Source of the DNA: Pseudomonas saponiphila
GTDB taxonomy: Bacteria; Pseudomonadota; Gammaproteobacteria; Pseudomonadales; Pseudomonadaceae
NCBI RefSeq assembly: GCF_900105185.1
Contig: NZ_FNTJ01000001.1
Span: 372,001-436,000 of the forward strand
DNA length: 64,000 nucleotides
Direction of reading: 5' to 3'
Numbering within the stretch: the first letter of the stretch is position 1; every line of letters begins with the position of its first letter. Shown in pieces: positions 14,037 through 25,718 of this stretch. A program made the position numbers and the translations under genes. The notes beneath the pieces were generated by a model. The model made no database searches, was not told the DNA's origin, and was given only the letters and a program-made list of their open reading frames with translations.

Positions 14037-14760
14037 CTATTTCTTCGGGCGGTCGATGGCATCTAAGTCTTTCACTAGATCTTCCGCCCTTAGATGCGTG
14101 TAGCGCCGGAGCATCTGCATAGATCTATGCCCACTTATGGCCGAGACCTTCTGGTCCGACATACCGCTTTCGACAAGCCGACTCACTGCTTCATGGCGTA
14201 GATCGTGAAAGCGCAGATCAGACATGCCTAGCTTGGCCTTGAGCAGCCCCCATTTCTTTGTGAAGGCGTAGGGTCGGCGTTTGCCGTCTTTGCCAGGCTC
14301 GCCAAAAAATACGAGGCTGCAATCAGCCGGTCGTACTGGATTGTCCAAAGCGGCCTTGAAGGTGTCCGTAGCTAGTTTGGTGAGGGGAACGGTTCGGGCG
14401 CTATCATTTTTGGTGTCTGACAGGCGTACTACTCGTTTTTTCAGGTCGACCTGGTGACAGCGTAGACCTGTGATCTCCGATGAACGCATGCCAGTCTCCA
14501 GGGCGATACGAACGATCCAACGAAGCATAGGGTTGCTGTAGTTGCTAGCGGCGTTGAGCAGGCGTCGTTCTTCATCGGCTGACAGTCGACGGTCGCGACC
14601 TTCTCCGGGGCTCGGTTTGCGAATATTGAGCACCGGGTTGAATGTCAGTCCTAGCCCCCATTCTTGAATCGCCACGGTGTAGAGATGGCTCAGCAAGGCG
14701 ATCTCCAGACGCACGGTGTTATTACTGACGGGGACGCCGCGCTTGCTCAGAGCGCTCAGT
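14037..14760 (-). pseudogene. Integrase, C-terminal catalytic part, cut off by IS21 element
   Basis: This fragment carries the whole catalytic domain of a tyrosine recombinase: Arg in T-G-M-R-S-S-E, the box F-H-D-L-R-H-E-A, S-G-H-R-S-M and the nucleophile in R-R-Y-T-H-L. It closely resembles the shufflon recombinase Rci as I recall it (N-T-V-R-L-E, G-R-D-R-R-L...E-E-R-R-L, Y-T-H-L-R-A). The IS inserted between 14754 and 17408. Joining this part to 17402-17751 with one copy of the 6-base duplication gives exactly 1068 bases in frame. An ATG inside the IS end (14813) could still drive a 258-residue protein containing the catalytic domain. Confidence 0.9.
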
Positions 14761-14985
14761 TGCGGATTTCGGAGCACCGTGACCGGCCGTTTCGGTTGAT
14801 CGTGACCGGTCATTTCGCTAACGCGTGACCGCTCATTTCGGTAGCAACGTGACCGATTTTCCGCCTGTTCCGAAACAGGTGGTCACGGCTTACCGAAATC
14901 GCCGGTCACGACTTAGCGAAAGCCTTCCCCTTCGTTGCGCATGACCTGATGCGCCGCCATCCTCGACCGATTTCGGGAGAGGAAG

Positions 14986-16671
14986 ATGGCGGCGCCGCGA
15001 GTAGCCATGCGAAACATCAAAGAATGTCTGCGCCTCAAGTTTGAGGCCGGCTTGTCCCACGAGAAGATTGCCCGTGCCTTGCAGCTGTCCAAGGGCGTGG
15101 TTAGCAAGTACATCGCGGCGGCGCGGGTGGCCGGGCTGGACTGGCCGGCGCTGGTGGCCATGGACGAGGCCGCGCTGGCGGCCGCCTTGTTTGCACCGAC
15201 GTCGACGAACAAGCCGCGCGGTGAGCGAGTGCTGCCCGATGTGCTGAGCATCCACCGCGAGTTGCGACGCAAGGGCGTGACCTTGCAGCTGCTGTGGGAG
15301 GAATATCTCGCCGCGCATGCGGGCCAGCCGACCTACCGCTACACCCAGTTCGTCGAGCACTACCGGCGCTACGCCCAGACGCTCAAACGTTCGATGCGTC
15401 AGCTGCACCGTGCGGGCGAGAAGCTATTCATCGACTATGCCGGGCCGACGCTGCCGGTGGTCGACCCGGCCACCGGCGAAGTGCGCCGGGCGCACATCTT
15501 CGTCGCCGCCCTGGGCGCCTCGAATTACACCTATGCCTGCGCGACGCCAGGCGAAACCCAGGTGGACTGGCTGACCTCGCTGGGCCAGGCTCTGACCTAC
15601 TTTGGCGGCGTGCCGGAAATGGTTGTGCCGGACAATCCGCGCGCCCTGGTCGCCCAGCCGGATCGCTACGAGCCGGGCCTGAACCGGGCCACGCTGGAGT
15701 GCGCGCGTCATTACCAGACGGTGATCCTGCCGGCACGGCCACGCAAGCCTCAGGACAAGGCCAAGGCCGAGGTGGCGGTGCAGGTGGTCGAGCGCTGGAT
15801 CATGGCGCGGCTGCGCCATCGGCAGTTCTTCAGCCTGCATGCGCTTAACCAGGCCATCGCCGAGCTGCTGGAGGATCTGAATCGGCGCCCGTTCAAGCGG
15901 CTCGATGGCTGCCGGCGCGACTGGTTCGAGCGCCTGGATCGCCCGGCCTTGCGAGCGCTGCCGGTGCATCCCTACGAGGTCGCCACCTTCAAGCGCTGCA
16001 AGGTCAGCATCGACTACCACATCGAGGTCAATGGCAGCTTCTACAGCGTGCCCTCCGCCCTGGCCCGGCAGAACGTGGACGTGCGACTGACGGCACACAC
16101 CCTGGAAGTGCTGCATGGCAACCGGCGGGTGGCCAGCCACCTGCTGCTGGGGCGACGCGGCGCTTACAGTACCCAGCGCGAGCACATGCCCGCGGCGCAC
16201 CAGGCGCATCGCGAATGGACGCCACAACGCCTGCTCGACTGGGGCGCGCGGATCGGCCCCTACACGCGCCAACTGATCGATCACCAACTGACCCACAAGC
16301 CGCACCCGGAGATGGGCTACCGCGCCTGCCTCGGCCTGCTCTCGCTGGCCCGGCGCTATGGCAATGCACGCCTGGAAGCCGCTGCCGAACGTGCCGTACA
16401 CCTGCGCGCCTTCACCGGGCGCAGCGTGCGCAACCTGCTCCAGCAAGGCCTGGATCAACAGCCGCTGCCCCAGCGTGCCGCCGAAACGACCTTACCCGGC
16501 GACCACGAGAACGTCCGTGGCGCCGACTACTACCAACCCCCGCAACAGGAGCTGTTCGATGATGCCGCAACACACCCTGAATCAACTGCACCAGCTACGC
16601 CTGGACGGCATGGCCCGCGCCCTGGAAGAGCAATGGACGCTGCCGGCCAGCCACAGCCTGAGCTTCGATGA
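14986..16671 (+). CDS. istA: IS21-family transposase IstA
   Basis: A 561-residue transposase. The N-terminal HTH (residues about 20-45, [16 protein letters not shown]) is followed by a DDE integrase-type core with Asp in F-I-D-Y-A-G, Asp in V-V-P-D-N-P and Glu in K-A-K-A-E-V. IstA cuts and joins the element ends, choosing targets with IstB. The start ATG 14986 follows GGAGAGGAAG. The gene ends 113 bases inside istB, a larger overlap than the usual few bases in this family. Confidence 0.93.
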   Translation: MAAPRVAMRNIKECLRLKFEAGLSHEKIARALQLSKGVVSKYIAAARVAGLDWPALVAMDEAALAAALFAPTSTNKPRGERVLPDVLSIHRELRRKGVTLQLLWEEYLAAHAGQPTYRYTQFVEHYRRYAQTLKRSMRQLHRAGEKLFIDYAGPTLPVVDPATGEVRRAHIFVAALGASNYTYACATPGETQVDWLTSLGQALTYFGGVPEMVVPDNPRALVAQPDRYEPGLNRATLECARHYQTVILPARPRKPQDKAKAEVAVQVVERWIMARLRHRQFFSLHALNQAIAELLEDLNRRPFKRLDGCRRDWFERLDRPALRALPVHPYEVATFKRCKVSIDYHIEVNGSFYSVPSALARQNVDVRLTAHTLEVLHGNRRVASHLLLGRRGAYSTQREHMPAAHQAHREWTPQRLLDWGARIGPYTRQLIDHQLTHKPHPEMGYRACLGLLSLARRYGNARLEAAAERAVHLRAFTGRSVRNLLQQGLDQQPLPQRAAETTLPGDHENVRGADYYQPPQQELFDDAATHPESTAPATPGRHGPRPGRAMDAAGQPQPELR

Positions 16672-17308
16672 ACGCCTCGGCCTACTGCTCGACCGCGAAC
16701 TGGCCTGGCGTGACAACCAGCGCCTGGTACGGCTGCGCAAGAAGGCCAAGCTCAAGTACGCCAACGCCTGCCTGGAAGATCTCGACCGCCGCACCGGACG
16801 CGCCCTGGACGAGCGTCTGATCGCCACCCTGGCCAGTGGCGACTGGATCCGCCAGCAGCACAACCTGCTGCTGACCGGCCCGACCGGTGCCGGCAAAACC
16901 TGGCTGGCCTGCGCCCTGGGCAACCAGGCCTGCCGCCAGGGCTATAGCACCCTGTACCTGCGCACCCCGCGCCTGCTGGAACAACTGCGCATCGCTCATG
17001 GCGACGGCAGCTTCGGCCGTACCCTGCAACAGCTGGCAAAGGTCGACGTCCTGGTGCTGGACGACTGGGCGCTAGCCCCGCTGGAGGAAGGAGCCCGGCA
17101 TGACCTGCTGGAGGTGATCGACGACCGCGCTGGCAGCCGCTCCACCATCCTGACGAGCCAACTGCCCATCGAGCACTGGCACGGCTGGATCAACGACCCG
17201 ACCCTGGCCGATGCCATCCTCGACCGCCTGGTGCACAACGCCTACCGACTGACGATGAAAGGCGAGTCGCTGCGCCGAAAAAAAGCCGAGGAACAAGCCG
17301 CATCGTGA
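16559..17308 (+). CDS. istB: IS21-family helper ATPase IstB
   Basis: A 249-residue AAA+ ATPase related to DnaC, with Walker [10 protein letters not shown] (about residue 108) and Walker B V-L-V-L-D-D-W (about 170). IstB selects target DNA and stimulates IstA. The start ATG 16559 (or 16562) has AGGAG 8 bases upstream, inside the istA reading frame, so the two genes overlap and translation is likely coupled. Confidence 0.93.
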   Translation: MMPQHTLNQLHQLRLDGMARALEEQWTLPASHSLSFDERLGLLLDRELAWRDNQRLVRLRKKAKLKYANACLEDLDRRTGRALDERLIATLASGDWIRQQHNLLLTGPTGAGKTWLACALGNQACRQGYSTLYLRTPRLLEQLRIAHGDGSFGRTLQQLAKVDVLVLDDWALAPLEEGARHDLLEVIDDRAGSRSTILTSQLPIEHWHGWINDPTLADAILDRLVHNAYRLTMKGESLRRKKAEEQAAS

Positions 17309-17401
17309 CCGATGCGATTACAATCCAGAACCCGCGCAACCGGGGTGGAAGCACCGGTCACGTATTAGCGAAACGCTCGGTCACGTTCACCGAAATCCGC
17401 A

Positions 17402-17751
17402 CTCAGTCGAGTATCGCGGTAATTAGCAATGACTTCGGCGGAGAGGGCGGCCAAGGAGTATTTGCCCAAGTGCTCGATCAACTGCTTGGCCTTCGACGCT
17501 TCGGCCCTTTGCGTGGTGGGCTTTTTACTTGGCGTGACCTCGGCGAGGTAGCGCTCCAAGGCTTTTTCGAGCGTCAGTCGCTCTGAGCCGCTGCGCTGGA
17601 TGTACACGCCGCGCACCATTTCGTCTTCGGTGCGTCGTGACCAGTCTTCAGCGTCGCGTTTGGTACGGAAGGTTTTGGCGTTGGTCGGCCATCCGGTCTT
17701 GCGGATAACGGCTTTCCAGGTGCCGGCAGGGTTTTTGACGATTGTGGCCAT
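17402..17751 (-). pseudogene. Integrase, N-terminal part, cut off by IS21 element
   Basis: The first 116 codons of the tRNA-linked integrase: a small N-terminal DNA-binding region (M-A-T-I-V-K-N-P-A-G-T-W) and a SAM-like core-binding segment up to N-Y-R-D-T-R-L-S. It lies 127 bases from the tRNA 3' end, the usual place for an integrase using a tRNA attachment site. After the IS boundary its frame runs into a stop inside the IS (17365). With the C-terminal part it forms one 355-residue protein. Confidence 0.9.
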
Positions 17752-17840
17752 CTGAAGGACTCCAAAGGCGTGCAAGCGAAGTCGCACTGTACCTAATTTG
17801 TACCTTCGGACCATAGGACTGATCCGGCTGCCACAAACCC

Positions 17841-17872
17841 AAAAAGCCGAAAGCCGCGCAATGCGCGGCTTT
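17841..17872 (-). terminator. Terminator after tRNA-Ile2
   Basis: Arms AAGCCGCGCA (17851-17860) and TGCGCGGCTT (17862-17871) form a stable hairpin followed on the minus strand by GGCTTTTTGGG. It ends transcription of the tRNA and insulates the integrase remnant behind it. Confidence 0.8.
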
Positions 17873-17877
17873 GAGGT

Positions 17878-17954
17878 TGGTGGGCCCACACGGACTTGAA
17901 CCGTGGACCAAAGGATTATGAGTCCTCTGCTCTAACCAACTGAGCTATAGGCCC
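17878..17954 (-). tRNA. tRNA-Ile2 (CAT anticodon)
   Basis: A 77-base cloverleaf including the encoded CCA. Acceptor arms GGGCCTA/TGGGCCC, D-arm GCTC..GAGC, anticodon loop ACTCATAAT with anticodon CAT, and T-arm with GGTTCAAGTCC are all visible on the minus strand. The GACTCATAATC anticodon arm is that of the AUA-reading isoleucine tRNA (lysidine-modified C34) rather than methionine tRNA. Its 3' end is the apparent attachment site of the mobile element to the left. Confidence 0.92.
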
Positions 17955-17969
17955 TCAGTAGGCCGCGGA

Positions 17970-20900
17970 TTATAGCGACGGTTTCTCGGCTGTGCTATCC
18001 GAAAAATCGGAAACCCGGATCTGCAGGAAGGTCTCGCAGAACTCCTCGGCCTCCAGCGGCAGACTGACGATGTAGCCCTGGATCTGTTCGCAGCCTTCCT
18101 GGGCGAGGAAGCTCTGCTGGTCATGGTTTTCCACCCCTTCGGCAATCACCGTGAATTGCATGCTGCGACCCAGGGCGATGATGGCGCGGACAATCGCCAC
18201 GTCGTGAGGGTCGTCCGGCAGGCCGCGGACGAAGGATTGGTCGATCTTGAGGAAGTCCAGGGGCAGGCGCTTGAGGTAGCTCAGGGACGAGTAGCCGGTG
18301 CCGAAGTCATCGATGGCCAGTTGCACCCCCAGGCGCTTGAGCTGATGCAGCACTTCCAGGGCTTCTTCGGCCTGGCTCATGATGAAGTTCTCGGTGATCT
18401 CCAGTTGCAGCAGCCCGGGCTGCAGGTCGTAGTCGCGCAGCAACTGCTCGATACGGCCCAGGAGATTGGGTTGGCGCAACTGCGCGCCGGCCAGGTTCAC
18501 CGACAGCGGTCCGAAGTGCTCGTAGTGCTGGTTCCAGCTATGCAGGTGCTGGCAGGCCTGTTCCAGGACCCAGTCGCCGATCAGCAGGATCATGCCGTTT
18601 TCTTCGGCCAGGGGGATGAAGTGCTCGGGCGGGACATCGCCGAAGGTGGGGTGGTGCCAGCGGATCAGCGCTTCGGCGCCCACCAGTTCGTGGCTGCTGA
18701 GGCTGATCTTGGGCTGGAAGTACAACGACAGCTCATCGCGTTCGATGGCCCGACGCAGTTCGTGTTCCAGGGCCACCCGCTCGCTGGCCTGGGCGGTCAG
18801 GTCGCGGGTGTAGCGTTCGACGCGGTTGCGGCCCTTGGCCTTGGAACGGTACATGGCGGCGTCGGCGTTCTTGATCAGGGTGGCGACGTCGCAGCCGTCC
18901 TTGGGGTAGAGGCTGGTGCCGATGCTGGCGCTGATGAAGAACTCGTGTTCACCGGCCTGGAACGGCGCGGTGAAGCAGTTCAGCAACTTGGTGGCGATGT
19001 GGTCGGCGTCGCTGGCCTGGTGCAGCCCGGGCAGCAGGATGATGAATTCGTCCCCGCCCAGGCGAGCCACGGTGTCGATGTCTCGCAGTTGTTCCTTGAG
19101 GCGCACGGCGATGCCCTTGAGCAGCAGGTCGCCCACCGGGTGGCCGAGGCTGTCGTTGATGTGCTTGAAGCGATCCAGGTCGAGGAACAGCACCGCGCCC
19201 TGGCCGCCGCTGTCTTGCTGGCCGTTGAGCGCGGCCAGCAGGCGGCTTTCGAACAGTGTGCGATTGGGCAGGCCGGTGAGGGGGTCATGGTGGGCCTGAT
19301 AATCGAGCCGTGCCTGGGCGTGCTTGAGGCTGGAGATATCGGCAAATACCGCCACGAAATGGGTGATCTGCCGTTCCTTGTTGCGCACGGCGTTGATGGT
19401 CAGCCAGTTGGGGTAGAGCTCGCCGTTCTTGCGACGGTTGGAAATCTCGCCCTGCCAGTGGCCTTCCAGGGTCAGTTGATGCCACATCGCGGCGTAGAAG
19501 GCGCTGTCGTGCAGTCCCGATGCCAGCAGGCGCGGGGTTTGGCCCAGGGCTTCAATTTCGCTGTAGCCGGTGATTTCACTGAAGGCCCGATTGACCGCAC
19601 TGATGCGCTGCTGGGTATCGGTGATCATCACGCCCTCGGCGGTGCTTTCAAACACCGTGGCGGCCTGTTGCAGTTTTTCCTGCATTTGCTGGCGATCGGT
19701 AATGTCCCGGGCGATGGTCAGCATGCAGTCGTCGTCGCCAATCGGCAGCGGTCGGCTCGACAGTTCACAGAGACGGATCTGGCCATCGTTGCGTCGGATA
19801 TGGCAACTGAAGTCGCGGACAAAACCGTCCCGCTGCAGCAGGTCGAGCATCTGCTTGCGTTCGTTGAGGTTGACCCAGATTCCCAGGTCCAGGGTCGAGC
19901 GGTCCAGTGACATGGCGCTATTGAAACCGGTGATGCGGCTGAAGCCCTCGTTGACCTCGATCAGCAGGCCATCGCGCTGGCGGCTCAGCAGCAGCCCATC
20001 CGGGGAGGCGTGGAAGGCTTTGGCGAACTTCTCCTCGGAGGTTTGCAGTTGCTGCTGGGTTTCCTTGAGCTGGCTGATATCGCGCACCACCACCACCAAC
20101 GCCGGGGTGGTGTCGAGGTCAAAGGGCTCGGCGGAGATCAGGCCGGTGAACAGCTGGCCACTGTGGCGGCGAAAGGGCATCTCCAGGTTGCGAATGCTGC
20201 CGGCCTGCAAGCGTTGCAAGAGGCTGGGGCCGACTCCTGGGATCCCCCAGATGTTCAACTCGGTGGCGGTCTGGCCGATGACCGTTTCGGCACTCAGGCC
20301 GATCTGTTCCTCGAAGGCCTTGTTGACCTCCAGCAGACAGCCGTCGGACAGGCGTGCGATGACCAGGATGTCCGGACATTGCTGGAACACCGAAGCGAAC
20401 TTCTGCTCGGACAGGCGTAGCGCTTCTTCGGTGTGCTTGGCTTCGCTGATGTCGATCATCAGTCCGCGCATCACCGGTTCCTGGCCGTGCTCGATCAAGC
20501 TGACGATGTCGCGTACCCAGAGACAGCGGCCGTCGGCGGTGATCACCCGGTAGTCGAGGCTGTGGTCGCGCCCGGCCTGGACCTCGTGATCGCAGAACGC
20601 CTGGGCCCGGGTCAGGTCGGCGGGGTGGATGATGTTGCGCCAGAACCCGGGGATCAGCCAGTGAGCCTGGGGATAGCCCAGCAGCGCTTCGGCGTGGGGC
20701 GAGACGTAGCTGTAGGTGAAGTCGCTGACGCGCGCTTCCCAGGCGATGGCGGAGAGGCTCTCCACCAGGCTGCGATAGTGGTATTCGCTGCTGCGCAGTT
20801 CCTGTTCCAGGGCCACCCGGCGGGAGATTTCCGAACTCAGGCGGCGGTTGATGCGGATCACTACCGCGAGCACGGTGACCAGTAGGAGCAGCCCGGGCAG

Positions 20901-21713
20901 CCCATAGAGCAGCACGTCGGACCAGAAGGTTCGATGGTCGAGCACGCTGCCGACCCAGTGTTGCTGAATCGCACTGATTTCATCGGGGCTGAGGTCGGCC
21001 AGGACCTTGTCCAGAATGCCCACCAGGATCTTGCTGTTGCGCGGGACGCCCATCGCCAGCTGGTAGCGATAAGGGGTTTCGCCGCTGACATACAGGCCCT
21101 CGAGCTTGAGCTGGCGCAGGCTCCAGACACTGGACGCCAGGTCACCGACCACGGCATCCACCTCGTCGGTGGCCAGGGCCTGGAGCGCGGAGCTGATGTT
21201 GGGCAGGGCGACCAGGTTCAGGTCCGGATGATGGGTGCGCAGTAGTTCGTGAGGGGCGTAGTTTTCCACCACGGCCACTTTCAGGCCGTAAAGGTCCTGA
21301 AGGTTGCGCGGTTGTGCGCCGCCCCTGTGGGCGAGAATGACGATGGGGAAGTCAAGGTAGGGGCGGGTGAACGCCATGTAGCTCTGGCGCTCCGGGGTCG
21401 ACATGATCCCGGGCAGCAGGTCCAGTTTGCCCTGCTTGGCGTCCTCGAGCACCTCGGTCCAGCTGGCGGGCTCGATGGGTGTCAGGCTCACTGACAGGCG
21501 TTCCTGGATCAGGTGGATGTAGTCCGCTGCAAGGCCCTGGTAGCGGCCTTCCTCGTCTCGATACTCGAAGGGCGGCCAGGACGCGTCTACACCCAGGCGC
21601 AGTTCCGGGTGAGTCTTGAGCCAGCTACGTTCTTCGTCGGTAAGAGTCAGCGCGCCAGCCGTTGCGGTCCAGGTAAGCAGCGCCAGCAGAAGCATGGCCG
21701 ACAGTCTGGGCAT
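17970..21713 (-). CDS. rmcA: RmcA-like c-di-GMP cyclase/phosphodiesterase sensor
   Basis: A 1247-residue inner-membrane protein. In order: signal sequence, a periplasmic solute-binding-protein-like domain (residues about 30-265), a TM segment (about 269-292), four PAS domains, GGDEF and EAL domains. The cyclase motif G-G-D-E-F (near 886) is intact, with an inhibitory R-D-I-D site five residues upstream. The phosphodiesterase has E-A-L-I-R-W (near 1012), D-D-F-G-T-G and A-E-G-V-E-N. P. aeruginosa RmcA (PA0575) has this architecture, almost the same length and the same position beside rpoD, where it responds to redox and phenazines and lowers c-di-GMP. ATG 21713 follows GAGACGG. Confidence 0.88.
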   Translation of the reverse strand: MPRLSAMLLLALLTWTATAGALTLTDEERSWLKTHPELRLGVDASWPPFEYRDEEGRYQGLAADYIHLIQERLSVSLTPIEPASWTEVLEDAKQGKLDLLPGIMSTPERQSYMAFTRPYLDFPIVILAHRGGAQPRNLQDLYGLKVAVVENYAPHELLRTHHPDLNLVALPNISSALQALATDEVDAVVGDLASSVWSLRQLKLEGLYVSGETPYRYQLAMGVPRNSKILVGILDKVLADLSPDEISAIQQHWVGSVLDHRTFWSDVLLYGLPGLLLLVTVLAVVIRINRRLSSEISRRVALEQELRSSEYHYRSLVESLSAIAWEARVSDFTYSYVSPHAEALLGYPQAHWLIPGFWRNIIHPADLTRAQAFCDHEVQAGRDHSLDYRVITADGRCLWVRDIVSLIEHGQEPVMRGLMIDISEAKHTEEALRLSEQKFASVFQQCPDILVIARLSDGCLLEVNKAFEEQIGLSAETVIGQTATELNIWGIPGVGPSLLQRLQAGSIRNLEMPFRRHSGQLFTGLISAEPFDLDTTPALVVVVRDISQLKETQQQLQTSEEKFAKAFHASPDGLLLSRQRDGLLIEVNEGFSRITGFNSAMSLDRSTLDLGIWVNLNERKQMLDLLQRDGFVRDFSCHIRRNDGQIRLCELSSRPLPIGDDDCMLTIARDITDRQQMQEKLQQAATVFESTAEGVMITDTQQRISAVNRAFSEITGYSEIEALGQTPRLLASGLHDSAFYAAMWHQLTLEGHWQGEISNRRKNGELYPNWLTINAVRNKERQITHFVAVFADISSLKHAQARLDYQAHHDPLTGLPNRTLFESRLLAALNGQQDSGGQGAVLFLDLDRFKHINDSLGHPVGDLLLKGIAVRLKEQLRDIDTVARLGGDEFIILLPGLHQASDADHIATKLLNCFTAPFQAGEHEFFISASIGTSLYPKDGCDVATLIKNADAAMYRSKAKGRNRVERYTRDLTAQASERVALEHELRRAIERDELSLYFQPKISLSSHELVGAEALIRWHHPTFGDVPPEHFIPLAEENGMILLIGDWVLEQACQHLHSWNQHYEHFGPLSVNLAGAQLRQPNLLGRIEQLLRDYDLQPGLLQLEITENFIMSQAEEALEVLHQLKRLGVQLAIDDFGTGYSSLSYLKRLPLDFLKIDQSFVRGLPDDPHDVAIVRAIIALGRSMQFTVIAEGVENHDQQSFLAQEGCEQIQGYIVSLPLEAEEFCETFLQIRVSDFSDSTAEKPSL

Positions 21714-21797
21714 AACCGTCTCGTTATGGCACGGGGATTGTTTCGAGTGTAGACGGGCTGTGCGCCGGGGAAGGAAAGAAGGACGGGTTGCAGAAAG

Positions 21798-21824
21798 CAA
21801 AACCCCCAGCTGGGCTGGGGGTCT
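21798..21824 (-). terminator. rpoD terminator
   Basis: Arms ACCCCCAGC and GCTGGGGGT at 21802-21822 form a GC-rich stem immediately after the rpoD stop, followed by TTTTGC on the minus strand. Confidence 0.8.
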
Positions 21825-21829
21825 TGGGC

Positions 21830-23677
<1,848 letters not shown>

Positions 23678-23744
23678 AACACCCTATCCACTGAAGGTCT
23701 TGGCGGGCAAAAAACAAGCCGAGGATTATACCCGAGCTATGACC

Positions 23745-25718
23745 TCACGCGCCAGTTGAGGTCGGGTTCGATGCGGGAACATTGCGTTTTAAAAGCTCAA
23801 CCAGCTGAATTTTCTCTTCGCTGCTGAGCTCGCTTTGACGCGATTTCCTGAGAAGTTGGTCTAAAACACGCTCGCGTTGGCGGGCGGACAAGCTATTAAT
23901 GGTGTCGAAAAACTGTTGTTCAAGGTTATCTCCGTCGATCAACCACTCTTTTTCTGCCAGTGCAGTCAGCAAGTGGCCCTGCTGAGTGCCGTGCCAGCGC
24001 GCCATCAACTGATGAATAGAGCGTAGCTTAGGATTTTTCTGTACGGCTTCGATCAGGGCGACCAGCAACTGTGTATTGATGTTGTCGTCATCGGCAAAGT
24101 GCCCGGCATCTTCAACTTTTTCTGCCAATTGCGGGTGATGCAGCAAGGTGCGCAGGGCTGCCAGGGTCGGAGGTTCCACCGCTGCCGGAACCCGCGGGCC
24201 CCTGGGCTGGTCGCGATCGCCTTGGCGCTTGCCCTTGCCGTTCTTGTCCCAGGGCTTGCCTTCCCACTTCTTGCCGCCGCCATTTTTCTTCGGCGTCCAC
24301 TCCTGTTGAGGGGCGTAGGCTTCCTGGTGGGGCTCATGGTAGTCGGCGTAATCCGGCATTGCGTCGTAATCAATGCCGGCGTCGTAGGCTGGCGGCGCTT
24401 CTGGCGCGGCGTTGTGGACCAGTTGCGTGACTGTTTCGCTGGTCAGGCCGGTGATTTCGCTGAGGCGCTGGCGCATCAGGGTGCGCAGGTTGGCGCCAGG
24501 GATTTTTTCGATCAACGGCGCAGCCAACGTGGCTAGATGGGCCTTGCCTTCGAGGGAGCGCGGGTCTGCTTCGTCGATCAGTTGCTGGAAAAAGTAATCC
24601 GCCAGCGGCTGCGCATGCTGATTGATCCGCGCGCGGAAAGCGTCGGTGCCTTCGGAGCGGACCAGGGTATCCGGGTCTTCACCTTCCGGAAGGAACAGGA
24701 AACGGGCGCGGCGTCCGTCCTGCAGGCAGCCCAGGGTGGCTTCCAGGGCGCGCCAGGCGGCCTTGCGTCCGGCCTGGTCGCCGTCGAAGCAGAACAGCAC
24801 GTTGGGCACGATGCGGAACAGGCGCTTGAGGTGCTCCTCGCTGGTGGCCGTGCCCAGGGTCGCGACGGCATTGCGCAGGCCTTGCTGGGCCAGGGCAATC
24901 ACGTCCATGTAGCCCTCGACGACGATGATTTCGTCGAGGTTGCGGTTGTTCTTGCGCGCCTCGTACAGGCCGTAGAGTTCCTGGCCCTTGTGAAACACCG
25001 GGGTTTCCGGGGAGTTCAGGTATTTGGGTTTGTCATCCCCCAGCACCCGGCCGCCAAAGGCAATGATCCGGCCGCGGGTATCGCGGATCGGAAACATCAC
25101 CCGGTCGCGAAAGCGGTCATAGCGTTTGCCGGTCTCGGCGTTCTCGATCAGCAGGCCAGCGTCGATCATGGCTTTTTGCTGCAGAGTGTCGCTGCTCAGA
25201 TGCTTGAACAGGTTGTCCCAGCCGGGCGGGGCGAAGCCCAGGCCGAAATCGCGGGCGATCTCGCCGGTGAGGCCGCGGCCCTTGAGGTAGTCCACCGCCG
25301 CCTTGCGTGCCGGGTGGCTTTTCAGAGCCTGACGATAGTACTCGGCAGCGGCAGTAAGCAGTGGATAGAGCGGAGAATCCGTGGGCTGTCGGGGTTTACG
25401 CTGGCCGCGAGTGCTTTCCTCGCGGGGGATCTCCATTCCAGCGGCTTTCGCCAGTTCCTCGACGGCCTGGGGGAAGTCCAGGTTGTCGTGGTCCATGATG
25501 AAGCCGAGGGCGTTGCCGCCGGCGCCACAGCCGAAGCAGTAGTAGAACTGCTTGTCGGGGCTGACGCTGAAGGAGGGCGTCTTTTCCTTGTGGAAAGGGC
25601 AGCAGGCAGTGTAGTTCTTGCCGGCTTTCTTGATTTGCAGGCGCGAGCTGACGACATCGACGATGTCGGTGCGGTTCAGAAGGTCGTCAATAAAGCTCTG
25701 GGGAATGAGCCCGGCCAT
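23745..25718 (-). CDS. dnaG: DNA primase DnaG
   Basis: A 657-residue primase that makes RNA primers at the replication fork. The N-terminal zinc ribbon has C40, H43, C61 and C64. The Toprim core carries the catalytic Glu in V-V-E-G-Y-M-D-V and an F-D-G-D acidic motif. The basic, glycine/proline-rich linker (about residues 430-490) precedes the C-terminal helicase-binding domain that contacts DnaB. It lies 67 bases upstream of rpoD on the same strand. Confidence 0.98.
   Translation of the reverse strand: MAGLIPQSFIDDLLNRTDIVDVVSSRLQIKKAGKNYTACCPFHKEKTPSFSVSPDKQFYYCFGCGAGGNALGFIMDHDNLDFPQAVEELAKAAGMEIPREESTRGQRKPRQPTDSPLYPLLTAAAEYYRQALKSHPARKAAVDYLKGRGLTGEIARDFGLGFAPPGWDNLFKHLSSDTLQQKAMIDAGLLIENAETGKRYDRFRDRVMFPIRDTRGRIIAFGGRVLGDDKPKYLNSPETPVFHKGQELYGLYEARKNNRNLDEIIVVEGYMDVIALAQQGLRNAVATLGTATSEEHLKRLFRIVPNVLFCFDGDQAGRKAAWRALEATLGCLQDGRRARFLFLPEGEDPDTLVRSEGTDAFRARINQHAQPLADYFFQQLIDEADPRSLEGKAHLATLAAPLIEKIPGANLRTLMRQRLSEITGLTSETVTQLVHNAAPEAPPAYDAGIDYDAMPDYADYHEPHQEAYAPQQEWTPKKNGGGKKWEGKPWDKNGKGKRQGDRDQPRGPRVPAAVEPPTLAALRTLLHHPQLAEKVEDAGHFADDDNINTQLLVALIEAVQKNPKLRSIHQLMARWHGTQQGHLLTALAEKEWLIDGDNLEQQFFDTINSLSARQRERVLDQLLRKSRQSELSSEEKIQLVELLKRNVPASNPTSTGA

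Larger units (their letters stand above)
14761..17401 (+). mobile_element. IS21-family insertion sequence
   Basis: A 2641-base element with terminal inverted repeats starting TGCGGATTTCGG at the left (14761) and its complement at the right, flanked by the direct duplication CTCAGT (14755-14760 and 17402-17407). Both ends hold several further GTGACCG...TTTCG repeats, as IS21 elements do for IstA binding. It encodes istA and istB in overlapping frames. It inserted into the island's integrase gene. The intact ends, duplication and both genes suggest a recent and potentially still active insertion. Confidence 0.95.

Noticed and set aside
15424..16458. A 344-codon open frame antisense to istA
   Set aside because: The transposase reading is supported by DDE residues and IS structure; the antisense frame has no support.
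14755..17407. Composite transposon carrying cargo
   Set aside because: A single IS21 element with its own 6-base duplication explains the region; there are no passenger genes between its ends.
17878..17954. tRNA-Met
   Set aside because: The CAT anticodon sits in the GACTCATAATC arm typical of AUA-reading tRNA-Ile2, and the elongator and initiator Met features are absent.
18123..19910. A 595-codon open frame antisense to rmcA
   Set aside because: It lies wholly opposite the conserved GGDEF and PAS regions of rmcA; shadow of GC-rich coding sequence.
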